Part shown: one piece after another, positions 28,693-38,644 of the stretch
How positions within the stretch are numbered: position 1 is the first letter of the stretch
How the letters are laid out: the number at the start of each line of letters is the position of its first letter
Origin: Sulfitobacter sp. S190
GTDB lineage: Bacteria; Pseudomonadota; Alphaproteobacteria; Rhodobacterales; Rhodobacteraceae
Assembly (NCBI RefSeq): GCF_025141935.1
Contig: NZ_CP081120.1
Span: 3,127,001 to 3,191,000, forward strand
Direction: 5' to 3'
DNA: 64,000 bases
Program-made: the position numbers and the translations under genes
Notes under the pieces: model-generated
Seen by the model: only the letters and a program-made list of their open reading frames with translations
Told to the model about the DNA's origin: nothing
The model's database searches: none

Positions 28693-30207
28693 ATGGTTTC
28701 TCGTGCCTACAGCGTGGCCTTTCAGGGGGTCGAGGCCCGGATGGTCGAAGTGCAATGTGCCGTGACCCCCGGGCTGCCTGCGTTTTCGGTGGTGGGACTG
28801 CCCGACAAAGCCGTTAGTGAAGCACGCGACCGTGTGCGCACTGCACTCAGCTCGATGGCAATAGCGCTTCCTTCCAAACGGATCACAATCAATCTGAGCC
28901 CTGCCGATTTGCCCAAGGAGGGCAGCCATTTCGATCTGCCCATCGCGCTGGCGCTTCTTGCTGCGCTCGACATCCTGCCAAATGATGTGGTGCAGAATGT
29001 CGTGGCGTTGGGTGAATTGTCTCTGGACGGATCGCTCGTCCCTGTCGTGGGGGCCTTGCCCGCAGCAATGGCCGCGGCACAGGAAGAACGCAGCCTGTTG
29101 TGCCCTGCCGGATCGGGAGCGGAGGCCGCGTGGGTGGATGCGTGCCAGGTCATTGCACCGGCCACACTTGGTGACGTGGTGCGCCATTATACCGGCCAGG
29201 CGGTCCTGCCTCCGGCAGATCCGGGTGAAGTCATCCCCCCTGTATTGGGCCGTGATCTGCGTGACGTCAAAGGTCAGGAACGGGCAAAGCGGGCATTGGA
29301 AATCGCGGCCGCGGGACGCCACCATTTAATGCTGGTTGGCACACCGGGCTCGGGCAAATCGATGCTCGCAGCGCGACTTCCGGGCATCCTGCCTCCTCTC
29401 TCCGCGACAGAGGCACTCGAGACATCAATGATACACTCGCTCGCGGGCCTTCTGGACGACGGAGGTATATCGCGCAGCCGCCCGTTTCGTGAGCCGCACC
29501 ACACTGCGTCGATGGCTGCGATCATCGGGGGTGGACGACAGGCGAAACCCGGCGAAGTCTCTCTCGCGCATAACGGCGTGCTGTTTATGGACGAATTTCC
29601 CGAATTCGCCCGCACCGTACTGGAAACCCTGCGCCAACCGATTGAGACGGGCGAAGTTACGATCGCGCGGGCCAACGCACACGTCAGATACCGTTGTAAG
29701 TTCATGCTGGTGGCCGCAGCAAACCCCTGCAAATGCGGCTATTTGCCGGACCCTGCCCGCGCCTGCGCACGCGTCCCGCATTGCGGAGAGGATTATATGG
29801 GCAAGATTTCCGGCCCCTTGATGGACCGGTTCGACCTGCGTGTCGATGTCCCACCCGTCAGCTTTCACGATCTCGACCTGCCCCCGGCGGGTGAAGGATC
29901 GCGCGAAGTTGCGGAACGGGTCAGTGCGGCACGCACCGTCCAACAGGCCCGCTTTGCGGGAAAGCCTGACATGCTGTGTAATGCCGATGCCGAAGGGGAT
30001 GTTCTGGAACAGATCGCAACACCGGACACCGAAGGCCGCGATATTCTGATGCGGGCGGCGGAACGCTTCGGGCTATCGGCACGCGGCTATCACCGGGTGT
30101 TGCGCGTGGCACGCACCATAGCGGATCTCGATTGTTCCGACACGGTGCGCAAACCCCATGTTGCCGAAGCCATCAGCTTTCGTTTGCCCAGCCTTGCTGT
30201 CGCCTGA
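28693..30207 (+). CDS. yifB: YifB/ComM-family AAA+ ATPase (Mg-chelatase-like)
   Basis: A 504-residue protein. It has an N-terminal Lon-S5-like domain (GVEARMVEVQCAVTPG) and a ChlI-type AAA+ core with Walker A (GTPGSGKS) and Walker B (VLFMDEF). A Cys-rich insert (CKCGYLPDPARACAR) and a C-terminal helical domain follow. ComM in other bacteria drives branch migration of recombination intermediates during natural transformation. Whether this strain is competent is unknown. GGGAGG precedes ATG 28693. The 3' end overlaps the convergent esterase gene by 35 nt. Confidence 0.9.
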   Translation: MVSRAYSVAFQGVEARMVEVQCAVTPGLPAFSVVGLPDKAVSEARDRVRTALSSMAIALPSKRITINLSPADLPKEGSHFDLPIALALLAALDILPNDVVQNVVALGELSLDGSLVPVVGALPAAMAAAQEERSLLCPAGSGAEAAWVDACQVIAPATLGDVVRHYTGQAVLPPADPGEVIPPVLGRDLRDVKGQERAKRALEIAAAGRHHLMLVGTPGSGKSMLAARLPGILPPLSATEALETSMIHSLAGLLDDGGISRSRPFREPHHTASMAAIIGGGRQAKPGEVSLAHNGVLFMDEFPEFARTVLETLRQPIETGEVTIARANAHVRYRCKFMLVAAANPCKCGYLPDPARACARVPHCGEDYMGKISGPLMDRFDLRVDVPPVSFHDLDLPPAGEGSREVAERVSAARTVQQARFAGKPDMLCNADAEGDVLEQIATPDTEGRDILMRAAERFGLSARGYHRVLRVARTIADLDCSDTVRKPHVAEAISFRLPSLAVA

Positions 30208-31087
30208 TCCAAGCGGCCAACTCGTCCAGCGTTTCGCGCGCCTCGGGCAGGAAGTTGTGAAGGATTGGCCAGACATGCGGCAAATCGTGCTTTTCGCGAA
30301 ATTCTACCTCCGCGCCATCCCGGCGTAATGCAGCGGCCAGCCGACGGGCATCGTCGAGCAGTATTTCCGTGTCACCAACGGTGATCCATGCAGGCGGCGC
30401 ATCCGGGAAAGTACCCTTGCATGGGCTCACTCGCGGATCGTCAGCCGGTGCCCCGCCCAGAAACATCTGCGCAAGTTCGGGCGCGCGCGCTCCGGGCAGG
30501 ATCGCATCGCGCGGAGCGTTTCGCAAAACGCTGTCGCTCTCATAGGCCAGATCCGCCAGTGGCGAAAAACCGAATACTGCGCCGGGCAAGGGCGCGCCAT
30601 CGGCACATAGTGACGCGAGCAATCCGAAGGCAAGTGCTCCGCCTGCGCTGTCGCCCCCAAGGACCACCGTGCCGGGGTCAACACCTTGCGCCATCAGGCC
30701 ATCCCACGCATGCCGCACATCCTCCGGTGCGGCAGGATAGGTTTGTTCAGGCGCCAAGCGGTATCGCGGCAAGACAGCGGGTGCCTGCAGGCGTCGCGCA
30801 AGTTGCGCTGCCAGCGCCGCGTGCGTCTCGGGACTGCCGAACAGAAAACCGCCACCGTGAATGTAGAACAACAAGCGGTTTTTTTGAACGATCCGCGGCA
30901 GCACCCTGATCGCATCTATGTTACCCAAAAGTGTTGCGGCGTGACTTGTCCCGCGCGGACTGTGAAAGAAGTACCGCGCCTGACGCTCAAGGGACCGTCG
31001 CAACTGTACCGGATCATTTGCGCGCTCGAGTTTCGGGCGCTCGATATGACGCAGCCAGATATTCAGGACGCGGGCACGCAGGCTCAT
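30173..31087 (-). CDS. Alpha/beta hydrolase, hormone-sensitive-lipase (HSL) type esterase
   Basis: A 304-residue HSL-family esterase. The oxyanion motif HGGGFLFGS and the nucleophile elbow GGDSAGG are characteristic. Asp (around GDTEIL) and His (HDLPHVW) complete the triad. It is cytoplasmic, with no signal peptide, and probably acts on short acyl esters or amides. It is the last gene of rsmI-yraN-gshB-esterase and overlaps gshB by 4 nt, though a functional link to glutathione is not evident. Confidence 0.85.
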   Translation of the reverse strand: MSLRARVLNIWLRHIERPKLERANDPVQLRRSLERQARYFFHSPRGTSHAATLLGNIDAIRVLPRIVQKNRLLFYIHGGGFLFGSPETHAALAAQLARRLQAPAVLPRYRLAPEQTYPAAPEDVRHAWDGLMAQGVDPGTVVLGGDSAGGALAFGLLASLCADGAPLPGAVFGFSPLADLAYESDSVLRNAPRDAILPGARAPELAQMFLGGAPADDPRVSPCKGTFPDAPPAWITVGDTEILLDDARRLAAALRRDGAEVEFREKHDLPHVWPILHNFLPEARETLDELAAWIRRQQGWANES

Positions 31088-32019
31088 GCGCGGCGTGCCT
31101 CAATCGCCTCCCAGACCTTGGCTGCGATATTCACGCCGTCGAAACGTTCAAGTTCCTGTATGCCGGTCGGTGACGTCACATTGATTTCTGTAAGGTAGTC
31201 GCCGATCACGTCGATCCCGACGAAAATCTGGCCCTTTTCCTTCAAAAGCGGTCCGATACGGGCGCAAATCTCAAGGTCGCGATCCGTCAGGCCAACCTTT
31301 TCGGGCCGTCCGCCCACATGCATGTTGGACCTCGTTTCACCGGCGGCGGGGACGCGATTGATGGCGCCCACCGCTTCGCCCTCGACAAGGATCACACGCT
31401 TGTCGCCTTTGGACACATCGGGCAGGAATTGCTGAACGATCAATGGCTCGCGCGAAAATCCGGTGAACAGTTCGTGCAGAGAGCTGAGGTTGCTATCGTT
31501 CTGGGTCAGCTTGAAGACACCGGCGCCGCCATTGCCGTAGAGCGGTTTCAGGATCACATCGCCGTGCTTGTCCTTGAACGCCCTGATGGTTTCCAGATCA
31601 CGCGCAATGGTCGTTGCGGGCATCAGATCGGGAAAATCGAGCACCAGCAATTTTTCGGGAAAATTGCGCACCCAGAATGGATCGTTGACGACCAAAGTTA
31701 AGTCGCTCACCCGATCCAGCAAGTGGGTACTGGTGATGTAATGCATGTCGAAAGGCGGGTCTTGTCGCAGCCAGATGACATCGAATTCTGACAGGTCGAC
31801 TTCGCGCATTTGCCCGAGAACCGCCGGGTTCCCTTCAACACGCTGCACCTTCATGTCCTGACCGCGCGCCGTGACGCGGCCCTCCTGGTATGCAAGTTGA
31901 TCGGGGGAATAATAGAATAGACTGTGCCCACGCGCCTGTGCTTCTTCTGCCAGACGGAAACTGCTGTCGGCATTGATGTCTACGTTCCCGATCGGGTCCA
32001 TCTGAAAGGCGATTTTCAT
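31084..32019 (-). CDS. gshB: Glutathione synthetase
   Basis: A 311-residue ATP-grasp ligase joining gamma-glutamylcysteine and glycine. The N-terminal [15 protein letters not shown], the ATP-grasp segments ([14 protein letters not shown]) and the C-terminal [19 protein letters not shown] are all standard. Start 32019 is two codons inside the longest frame; it is preferred because AAGGA then lies 8 nt upstream. The gene order rsmI-yraN-gshB is common in Rhodobacterales. Confidence 0.96.
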   Translation of the reverse strand: MKIAFQMDPIGNVDINADSSFRLAEEAQARGHSLFYYSPDQLAYQEGRVTARGQDMKVQRVEGNPAVLGQMREVDLSEFDVIWLRQDPPFDMHYITSTHLLDRVSDLTLVVNDPFWVRNFPEKLLVLDFPDLMPATTIARDLETIRAFKDKHGDVILKPLYGNGGAGVFKLTQNDSNLSSLHELFTGFSREPLIVQQFLPDVSKGDKRVILVEGEAVGAINRVPAAGETRSNMHVGGRPEKVGLTDRDLEICARIGPLLKEKGQIFVGIDVIGDYLTEINVTSPTGIQELERFDGVNIAAKVWEAIEARRA

Positions 32020-32077
32020 GGGCATCTTCCTTGCTGTTGCCCATTAAATGGCGCAGCAAACCCGCTCTTGCAATGGG

Positions 32078-32452
32078 TCAGCCGTGACCAAAGGCGTTTT
32101 CGATCACCCTGCATTGCCCATGCGCGTCCAGCAAAGCCACGTCAAAACGGCATTCCGTCAGGGCACCTGCGGGGGTTTTACCGAGGTATTCTTCGGCAGC
32201 GGCATAGATGCGTCCCATTTGCCGCGCTGTGATCCGCTGTGCTGCCCGCGAAAAGCTGCGGCTTTTCTTCACTTCCACGAAGATCAGCGAAGACCCGTCT
32301 GCAACGATCAGATCAATCTCGCCCGCGCAGCCCCGCCACCGTGTTTCGGCAATGGTATATCCGCGGCGACAATAGTCGGAGGCAACGCTGTCTTCTGCAG
32401 CAAGTCCCGCGTGATAGGCCATCTCACCGGTTGACCTGTCGCGCAGATCCAT
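32078..32452 (-). CDS. YraN family (UPF0102) endonuclease-like protein
   Basis: A 124-residue UPF0102 protein with the restriction-endonuclease-like core: AEDSVASDYCRRGY, then WRGCAGEIDLIVAD and FVEVKKS, which give the D-(E/V)xK metal-site pattern. Its biological role is still unclear. It lies 3 nt after rsmI and 58 nt before gshB on the same strand. In E. coli yraN also sits beside rsmI and lpoA, so this neighbourhood is conserved. Confidence 0.88.
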   Translation of the reverse strand: MDLRDRSTGEMAYHAGLAAEDSVASDYCRRGYTIAETRWRGCAGEIDLIVADGSSLIFVEVKKSRSFSRAAQRITARQMGRIYAAAEEYLGKTPAGALTECRFDVALLDAHGQCRVIENAFGHG

Positions 32453-32455
32453 CCC

Positions 32456-33319
32456 TCAATCCTTTTTCTGCGTCAGGGCCAATGCCGCCTGATAAACCTG
32501 CCTGCGAGGCATGTTTGCGGCCTGCGCCACCATGTCGACCGCATCCCGCATCGACATGTCCGCCAAAGCGCTGCGCAGGCTTTGTTCTAGATCGTCTTCA
32601 CTAACAGACGGTAAATTTCCCCGGTCGATCAAAACGACAACTTCACCCTTCGTCTTGGCGGTTGCGTAGTGTTCGGCCAGCGTCTCCAATGTGCCGGCCC
32701 GGGTCTCCTCGAACTTCTTCGTCAGCTCACGGCAGACACGGGCCTCTCTGTCACCCCCCAGTACCGTCGCGGCATCCCTGAGCATCGCGCCCAGCCGTTT
32801 GGGAGATTCGTAGAAAACCAGTGTCGCGCGGATCGGTGCCAGCGTCTCGAACGCCGAGCACCGTGCGGATTTCGCATTTGGCAAGAAGCCGGCAAAGTGG
32901 AACGCATCAGTCGGCAAACCGCCCAGCACCAGCGCGGTCAGGATGGCTGATGGTCCGGGCGCGCAGGTCACCGCGACGTCCGCCTCTCGCGCGGCGCGCG
33001 CCAGCTCAAAGCCCGGATCGGCAATAAGTGGCATACCGGCCTCGGACGCATAGACCACCGATTTGCCACCCGCTGCCGCCTCGACCAGCCCCCGCACGGT
33101 CCCGTCGCCGCTGTGGTCATGCAGCGCAACGATGCGCCTTCCGTCGAGCGGAATTGCGTGAATATCCATTAACTTGCGCAGGCTGCGGGTGTCTTCTGCG
33201 GCAAGGATATCGGCGCTGGCGAGTGTGTCGAGGGCTCGCAAGGTGATGTCGCGGGCCGTTCCTATAGGTACTCCGACAAAGGTAATGCCGTCGGGCAACC
33301 GGACCTTTTGGTAATTCAA
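32456..33319 (-). CDS. rsmI: 16S rRNA (cytidine-1402-2'-O)-methyltransferase
   Basis: A 287-residue SAM-dependent tetrapyrrole-methylase-fold enzyme that methylates the ribose of C1402 in 16S rRNA. The motifs GVPIGTARDITLRAL, AAEDTR and VYASEAGMPLIADPG match RsmI. No ATG is available. TTG 33319 (MNYQKVRLPDG) is chosen because AAAGGCGG lies about 9 nt upstream and the N-terminal length then fits the family; GTG 33340 is the alternative. It is divergent from the LpoA-like lipoprotein gene. Confidence 0.93.
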   Translation of the reverse strand: MNYQKVRLPDGITFVGVPIGTARDITLRALDTLASADILAAEDTRSLRKLMDIHAIPLDGRRIVALHDHSGDGTVRGLVEAAAGGKSVVYASEAGMPLIADPGFELARAAREADVAVTCAPGPSAILTALVLGGLPTDAFHFAGFLPNAKSARCSAFETLAPIRATLVFYESPKRLGAMLRDAATVLGGDREARVCRELTKKFEETRAGTLETLAEHYATAKTKGEVVVLIDRGNLPSVSEDDLEQSLRSALADMSMRDAVDMVAQAANMPRRQVYQAALALTQKKD

Positions 33320-33407
33320 CGCTGGACCCGCCTTTTGCACAGTCTATGATCAGAGCCAATTGGACGCAGCACATGTTCTGCGTTACCGGCTGGGGAGTAC
33401 CGTTACC

Positions 33408-34592
33408 ATGTTTGCCATCTTCGACACCATCAGAAAGCCACTGCGCCTGTTGGCCATGCCCGTTGTGGCAATGGCGCTTGCCGCCTGTGATCCGGCGGCC
33501 CTTGGCGGATTGGGTGGCAACAGCGGACCGCGCATCGATGCCGCACAGCCTGTGCCCGTGGCACTGCTGGTGCCCCGCGGTGGCAGCGCTTCGGACAACC
33601 TTCTGGCCAAGAATATCGAGAACGCCGCGCGGATGGCGATGCGTGATCTTGACGGTGTCGAAATCGACCTGCGCGTTTACGGCACTGCCGGGCAGGCAAG
33701 CACCGCCGCAACCGCAGCCGCACAAGCCGTGAACGACGGGGCCAAGATCATTCTCGGGCCTGTATATGGTGCGGCCGCGAATGCCGTCGGCGTCGCTGTG
33801 GCCGACGCGGGTGTTAACGTGCTGTCGTTCTCCAACAACACGACGATCGCGGGCGGGAATGTTTTTGTCATGGGGCCGACCTTTGACAACACGGCAAACC
33901 GGCTGGTCAACTACGCCAAGCGCGCAGGAAAGGACCGCATCGTGGTCCTGCACGCCGATGACGTTGCCGGGCAGCTTGGCCGCAATGCGATCCAGCAGGC
34001 GATTGCACGCAATCGCGCGACACTCGCGGGAACGGTTGGTTACCCTCTGAGCCAGGAAGGCGTGCGCGCTGCAGTTCCGCAGGTCAAAGCCGCAATGGCA
34101 AATGGCAATGCCAATGCCCTTTTCCTCACCACCAGTTCCGCGACAGCGCTGCCGCTGTTTTCCACGCTTCTGCCCGAAGCCGGGATCAGCACGACGGCCA
34201 ATCAGTACATTGGTCTGACGCGCTGGGATATCCCTGCGCAAACGCTCTCCCTGCCCGGCGTGCAAAACGGCTGGTTCGCTTTGCCTGATCCCGGTGCGAC
34301 AAATGCCTTCCGCAGCCGCTATAACGCGGCCTACGGTGAGCAGCCGCTTGATATTGCCGGTCTGGGCTTTGACGGGATCGCAGCGGTGGGCACTTTGATC
34401 AAAACACGCAAAGGAAACGCGCTGACCACCTCCGCCCTGACGCAAGGCGCAGGGTTCAAGGGCGCCTCGGGTATTTTCCGCCTGTTGCCGGACGGCACGA
34501 ATGACCGCGGCCTTGCTGTTGCAACCATTCGCAACCAGCAGGTCGTGATCCTGGAAGGAGCGCCGCAGTCCTTCAGCGGTGCCGGGTTCTGA
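33408..34592 (+). CDS. Penicillin-binding protein activator (LpoA-like lipoprotein)
   Basis: A 394-residue lipoprotein with a lipobox near residue 27 (MALAAC) and a periplasmic-binding-protein-like fold related to the C-terminal domain of LpoA. That domain has the pattern VALLVPRGG, AAAQAVNDGAKIILGPVYG and NVLSFSNN. E. coli LpoA activates PBP1a at the outer membrane. This alphaproteobacterial form lacks the N-terminal TPR-like domain, so the same role is inferred. The rsmI-lpoA divergent arrangement matches E. coli. Start 33408 is chosen as the ATG directly before the signal peptide. Confidence 0.8.
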   Translation: MFAIFDTIRKPLRLLAMPVVAMALAACDPAALGGLGGNSGPRIDAAQPVPVALLVPRGGSASDNLLAKNIENAARMAMRDLDGVEIDLRVYGTAGQASTAATAAAQAVNDGAKIILGPVYGAAANAVGVAVADAGVNVLSFSNNTTIAGGNVFVMGPTFDNTANRLVNYAKRAGKDRIVVLHADDVAGQLGRNAIQQAIARNRATLAGTVGYPLSQEGVRAAVPQVKAAMANGNANALFLTTSSATALPLFSTLLPEAGISTTANQYIGLTRWDIPAQTLSLPGVQNGWFALPDPGATNAFRSRYNAAYGEQPLDIAGLGFDGIAAVGTLIKTRKGNALTTSALTQGAGFKGASGIFRLLPDGTNDRGLAVATIRNQQVVILEGAPQSFSGAGF

Positions 34593-34603
34593 GCGACCCG
34601 AAC

Positions 34604-37369
34604 GTGCCCGCCAAGACAGACACCCGATCAGGCGCAGCCCATGCGCCGCGCCTGATCGCGCCTCCCGCAGATATCTTCGACGGCGCGGCTGTAGCGGCTG
34701 CAATCTCCGCCGCCGATCCCTCGGATCGGCAAGCTTTGCGCACCGCGGCCACAGACGCGTTGCGGGCCGCCCAGAAAACGGGGCGCGAGACGATTGCCGC
34801 CGCCTTTGCCGCCGCGCCTTTTGATGCCGCGACGATGACGGTCAGCTATACCTTCCTGACAGATCAGATGGTCAAGACAACGCTGGATGTTGCGACGCGT
34901 CTGATGTTCCCTACGCCCCCCGGCGAACGGCTCAGCGTGATTGGGGTCGGCGGATACGGGCGGGGTGAAATGGCACCGTTTTCCGACGTCGATCTGCTGT
35001 TCCTGACGCCTGCCAAGATCACGCCCTGGGCCGAGCAGGTCATCGAGGCGATGCTCTATATCCTGTGGGACCTCAAGCTCAAGGTTGGCCACTCCAGCCG
35101 GACCATCCGAGACTGTGTCCGGTTGGGCAGCGAGGATTTCACGATCCAGACCGCTCTTTTGGAACACCGGTATGTCGGAGGGGACACGCGGCTGGCCATC
35201 GAGCTTGACGAGGCGCTCAAGAAAGATCTCTTTTCGGGATCGGGGCGCGAATTCATTGAAGCAAAGCTGAACGAGCGCGACTCGCGCCATCTGAAGCAGG
35301 GTCAGCGATACGTCGTGGAACCCAACGTCAAAGAGGGCAAAGGCGGGCTGCGTGACCTTCAATCCCTGTTCTGGATCGCGAAATACATTCACGGCGTGGA
35401 GCACAGCGCCGATCTGGTGCGCGAAGGCGTCTTTCGCGCAGAGGAATACGATACCTTCAACGCCGCAGAGAATTTCCTGTGGGCCGTGCGCGGGCATCTG
35501 CATCTTTTGACGCGGCGGGCCACCGAACAGCTGACCTTCGACATGCAGGTGCAGGTCGCCGAGGCGATGGGCTACGAAGACCGCGACGGGCGTCGCGCCG
35601 TCGAAGTCTTCATGCAGGCGTATTTCCGGCACGCCACTGCCGTGGGTGACATCACCCGCATTTTCCTGACCAAGCTCGAGGATATGCACGTCAAATCCGA
35701 ACCGCTTCTGGAGCGGATTTTCCGCCGCAGACCGCGCATCAAACAGGGCTACGAGGTCGTTCACAATCGTATTTCGATCAAGGACGACACCGCGTTCCTG
35801 TCCGAGCCACTGAACCTGTTGCGCCTGTTCGAGGAAGCCCTGCGCACGGGGATGCTGATCCACCCCGATGCCATGCGCACCGTCAAGGCGAACCTGCATC
35901 TGATTGATGATGATCTGCGCAACAACGCCGAGGCGCAGCGCCTGTTTCTCGATCTTCTGCTGAAGCACGGCAATCCGGAACGCGCCTTGCGGCGGATGAA
36001 CGAACTGGGCGTACTGTCAGCGTTCATTCCGGAGTTCGAGCCGATCGTCGCGATGATGCAGTTCAACATGTACCATAGCTATACCGTCGACGAGCATACG
36101 ATCCAGACCATTGCCAACCTTGCGATGATCGAGAAGTCCGAGCTGGAAGAAGAGCTGCCTGTGGCCTCCTCGATCCTGCAAAAAGGTGTAAACCGGAAGG
36201 TTCTTTATGTCGCCTTGCTGCTGCACGACATCGGCAAGGGCCGCCGCGAGGACCACTCGATCCTTGGTGCGCAAATCGCCCGCAAGGTTGCGCCGCGTTT
36301 AGGATTGAAACAGGACGAGGTCGATACCGTTGAATGGCTGGTGCGCTACCACTTGCTGATGTCGGATATGGCGCAAAAACGCGATATTGCAGACCCCCGC
36401 ACGGTGCGCGATTTCGCCAAGGCTGTGCAGACGGTCAAGCGATTGGACCTGCTGTGCGTCCTTACCGTATGCGACATTCGCGGGGTTGGTCCGAATACGT
36501 GGAACAACTGGAAAGCCGTGTTGATCCGGGCGCTTTATCGCCAGACCGAGCGGGCGCTTGAAACGGGACTGGAGGATCTCAACCGGCAGAACCGTGGCGC
36601 AGAAGCCAAGACGACACTGCGCAAGGCTTTGGCGGATTGGCCCCAAAAGGCCCTCAAAATTGAAACGGCGCGTCATTATGATCCCTATTGGCAGGGCCTG
36701 CACGTCACCGCGCATGTGACATTCGCCAACCTGCTGCGTGATATCGAACAGGGCGATATACGGATTGACCTGCATCCGGACGAAGATCGCGATGCCACGC
36801 GCGCGTGCTTTGTGATGGAAGATCACCCCGGCATCTTTACGCGCCTTACGGGTGCGCTGGCGCTGGTTGGCGCCAATGTCGTCGACGCCCGCAGCTATAC
36901 CACCAAGGACGGATACGTCACCGACGCGTTCTGGATACAAGATTCCGAGGGCAACGCCTATGAGGCAAGCAAGCTGCCACGCCTGCGCCAGATGATTGAA
37001 AAGATCCTGCGCGGCGAAGTCATCGCCCGCGAAGCGCTGAAATCCCGCGACAAGGTGAAGAAACGGGAAAAAGCGTTCCGCGTGCCGACATCGATCACCT
37101 TCGACAATGACGGGTCCGAAATCTATACCATCATCGAGGTCGATACCCGGGATCGCCCCGGCCTGCTCTATGATCTGGCGCGGGCCCTTGCGGCATCCAA
37201 CGTCTACATCGCCAATGCCGTAATCGCGACATACGGCGAGCAGGTCGTCGATACCTTCTACGTCAAGGACATGTTCGGGCTGAAGTACCACAGCGCCTCG
37301 AAACAGCGTACTTTGGAAAAGCGGTTGCGTCAGGCGATCAGCGAAGGTGTCGAACGCGCCGACGTTTGA
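34604..37369 (+). CDS. glnD: [Protein-PII] uridylyltransferase/uridylyl-removing enzyme
   Basis: A 921-residue GlnD, the glutamine sensor that uridylylates PII proteins under nitrogen limitation and reverses this when glutamine is high. The nucleotidyltransferase motif GGYGRGEMAPFSDVDLLFL is near residue 115. The HD phosphohydrolase motif LLLHDIGKG is near residue 540. Two ACT domains occupy the C-terminal ~200 residues (FVMEDHPGIFTRLTGAL and VDTRDRPGLLYDLARAL). GTG 34604 follows the LpoA-like stop by 11 nt. Confidence 0.95.
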   Translation: MPAKTDTRSGAAHAPRLIAPPADIFDGAAVAAAISAADPSDRQALRTAATDALRAAQKTGRETIAAAFAAAPFDAATMTVSYTFLTDQMVKTTLDVATRLMFPTPPGERLSVIGVGGYGRGEMAPFSDVDLLFLTPAKITPWAEQVIEAMLYILWDLKLKVGHSSRTIRDCVRLGSEDFTIQTALLEHRYVGGDTRLAIELDEALKKDLFSGSGREFIEAKLNERDSRHLKQGQRYVVEPNVKEGKGGLRDLQSLFWIAKYIHGVEHSADLVREGVFRAEEYDTFNAAENFLWAVRGHLHLLTRRATEQLTFDMQVQVAEAMGYEDRDGRRAVEVFMQAYFRHATAVGDITRIFLTKLEDMHVKSEPLLERIFRRRPRIKQGYEVVHNRISIKDDTAFLSEPLNLLRLFEEALRTGMLIHPDAMRTVKANLHLIDDDLRNNAEAQRLFLDLLLKHGNPERALRRMNELGVLSAFIPEFEPIVAMMQFNMYHSYTVDEHTIQTIANLAMIEKSELEEELPVASSILQKGVNRKVLYVALLLHDIGKGRREDHSILGAQIARKVAPRLGLKQDEVDTVEWLVRYHLLMSDMAQKRDIADPRTVRDFAKAVQTVKRLDLLCVLTVCDIRGVGPNTWNNWKAVLIRALYRQTERALETGLEDLNRQNRGAEAKTTLRKALADWPQKALKIETARHYDPYWQGLHVTAHVTFANLLRDIEQGDIRIDLHPDEDRDATRACFVMEDHPGIFTRLTGALALVGANVVDARSYTTKDGYVTDAFWIQDSEGNAYEASKLPRLRQMIEKILRGEVIAREALKSRDKVKKREKAFRVPTSITFDNDGSEIYTIIEVDTRDRPGLLYDLARALAASNVYIANAVIATYGEQVVDTFYVKDMFGLKYHSASKQRTLEKRLRQAISEGVERADV

Positions 37370-37435
37370 CCCCTATGCCGCTGCGCCGTTTCGCCCTACG
37401 TTTGGCGGAACACCAGCCAAAGGCGCGTCCCCCCT

Positions 37436-38644
37436 GTGAGCCTCAGCCGTAACATCGCACTCTATCCGTGGCTCAAGTTCTGTCACAGTTTGCTGTTCTG
37501 GCAGGCGATCTGGTTTTTATATTTTCAGGACACCCTGTCAGGCGCCCAGGCCATCGCGCTCTACGCCGTCTACGATATTGCAACCACGGTGCTCGAGGTG
37601 CCTTCCGGCTACATGTCCGACAGACTGGGCCGCAGGGTTACGATCATTGCGGGGTCAATTGCGGGGCTGGTCGGTGCCGCACTTATCGGATTTGCCGATG
37701 TGTTCTGGCTCTTTGTCGTCGCACAGTGTTGTATCGGCGCATCCAGTGCCTTCATGTCCGGCACGGACAGCGCGCTTCTTTACGAATCTCTTGAGGCAGA
37801 CGGTCGCAATGCCGAGGTGGAAGCGCAGGAGTTGCGGGCGTGGCGGTTTACCTTCAGCGGCTTTGCGTTGTCGGGGATAACCGGCGGAGCGATGGCGCTT
37901 TGGGCACCCACCCTGCCGTTCTTCGCCACAACGCTGGCTTTTGTCGCCGCTACCGCCATCGCACTGCAACTGCGCGAGCCCCCAAGGTCGGCCCCCGTGT
38001 CCGAAGCGGCACGGCTGCAGACGCTCAAGCGCGCCTTGGTACATCCAGTCCTGCTGTGGTTTCTGGCACTGGCGATGCTCATGTACGGGTTCAGCCACCT
38101 GCCCTTTGTGTTTGGCCAGCCTTTCATTCTCACCGCTCTCGATCAGGTGGGGCTCGGGGCCGAGGCCCCGCTTGTCAGCGGCGCCGTCTCGAGTGCGATG
38201 ATGTTGGTGTCCGTGGCCGTATCGTTGGTAGCTGTCCGGCTGAAAGAACGCGTGGGGATCCGGACCATGCTTCTGGGAGCCTTCGCGCTACAGGTGGCAC
38301 TGGTCGGTGCATTGACCGTGACCACATCAGCGCTGGCAATCGCCGTCCTTTTGTTGCGCATGGTGCCCAACGCGCTGAGCCAGCCATTCATTCTGGCACG
38401 TATCCAACCGTTGCTGCACGGAGAAAGCCGCGCCACGTATTTGTCACTGCAATCGCTGGCGGGAAAGCTCTTGTTCGCGGCGACCCTCTTCGCGGCGGCG
38501 GGCACCGCGGCGGATGCGGGCGCCCTGCCCAGCGCGGACTTGCAACGCATACTGGGCTGGTACGCCATTGCCGGTATGATCTGCTTGCTGTTGCTCGCCA
38601 TTGGCGCGCGGCGCGTAACGCTCGACGTTCAAAAAACGGAGTGA
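37436..38644 (+). CDS. MFS transporter
   Basis: A 402-residue major facilitator with twelve predicted helices and the loop 2-3 signature (SGYMSDRLGRRVTI). Loop 4-5 carries GTDSALLYESL, typical of a drug-proton antiporter-like branch. The substrate is unknown. GTG 37436 is used because no ATG fits the N-terminus before the first helix. The last 16 nt overlap the convergent bciA gene. Confidence 0.8.
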   Translation: MSLSRNIALYPWLKFCHSLLFWQAIWFLYFQDTLSGAQAIALYAVYDIATTVLEVPSGYMSDRLGRRVTIIAGSIAGLVGAALIGFADVFWLFVVAQCCIGASSAFMSGTDSALLYESLEADGRNAEVEAQELRAWRFTFSGFALSGITGGAMALWAPTLPFFATTLAFVAATAIALQLREPPRSAPVSEAARLQTLKRALVHPVLLWFLALAMLMYGFSHLPFVFGQPFILTALDQVGLGAEAPLVSGAVSSAMMLVSVAVSLVAVRLKERVGIRTMLLGAFALQVALVGALTVTTSALAIAVLLLRMVPNALSQPFILARIQPLLHGESRATYLSLQSLAGKLLFAATLFAAAGTAADAGALPSADLQRILGWYAIAGMICLLLLAIGARRVTLDVQKTE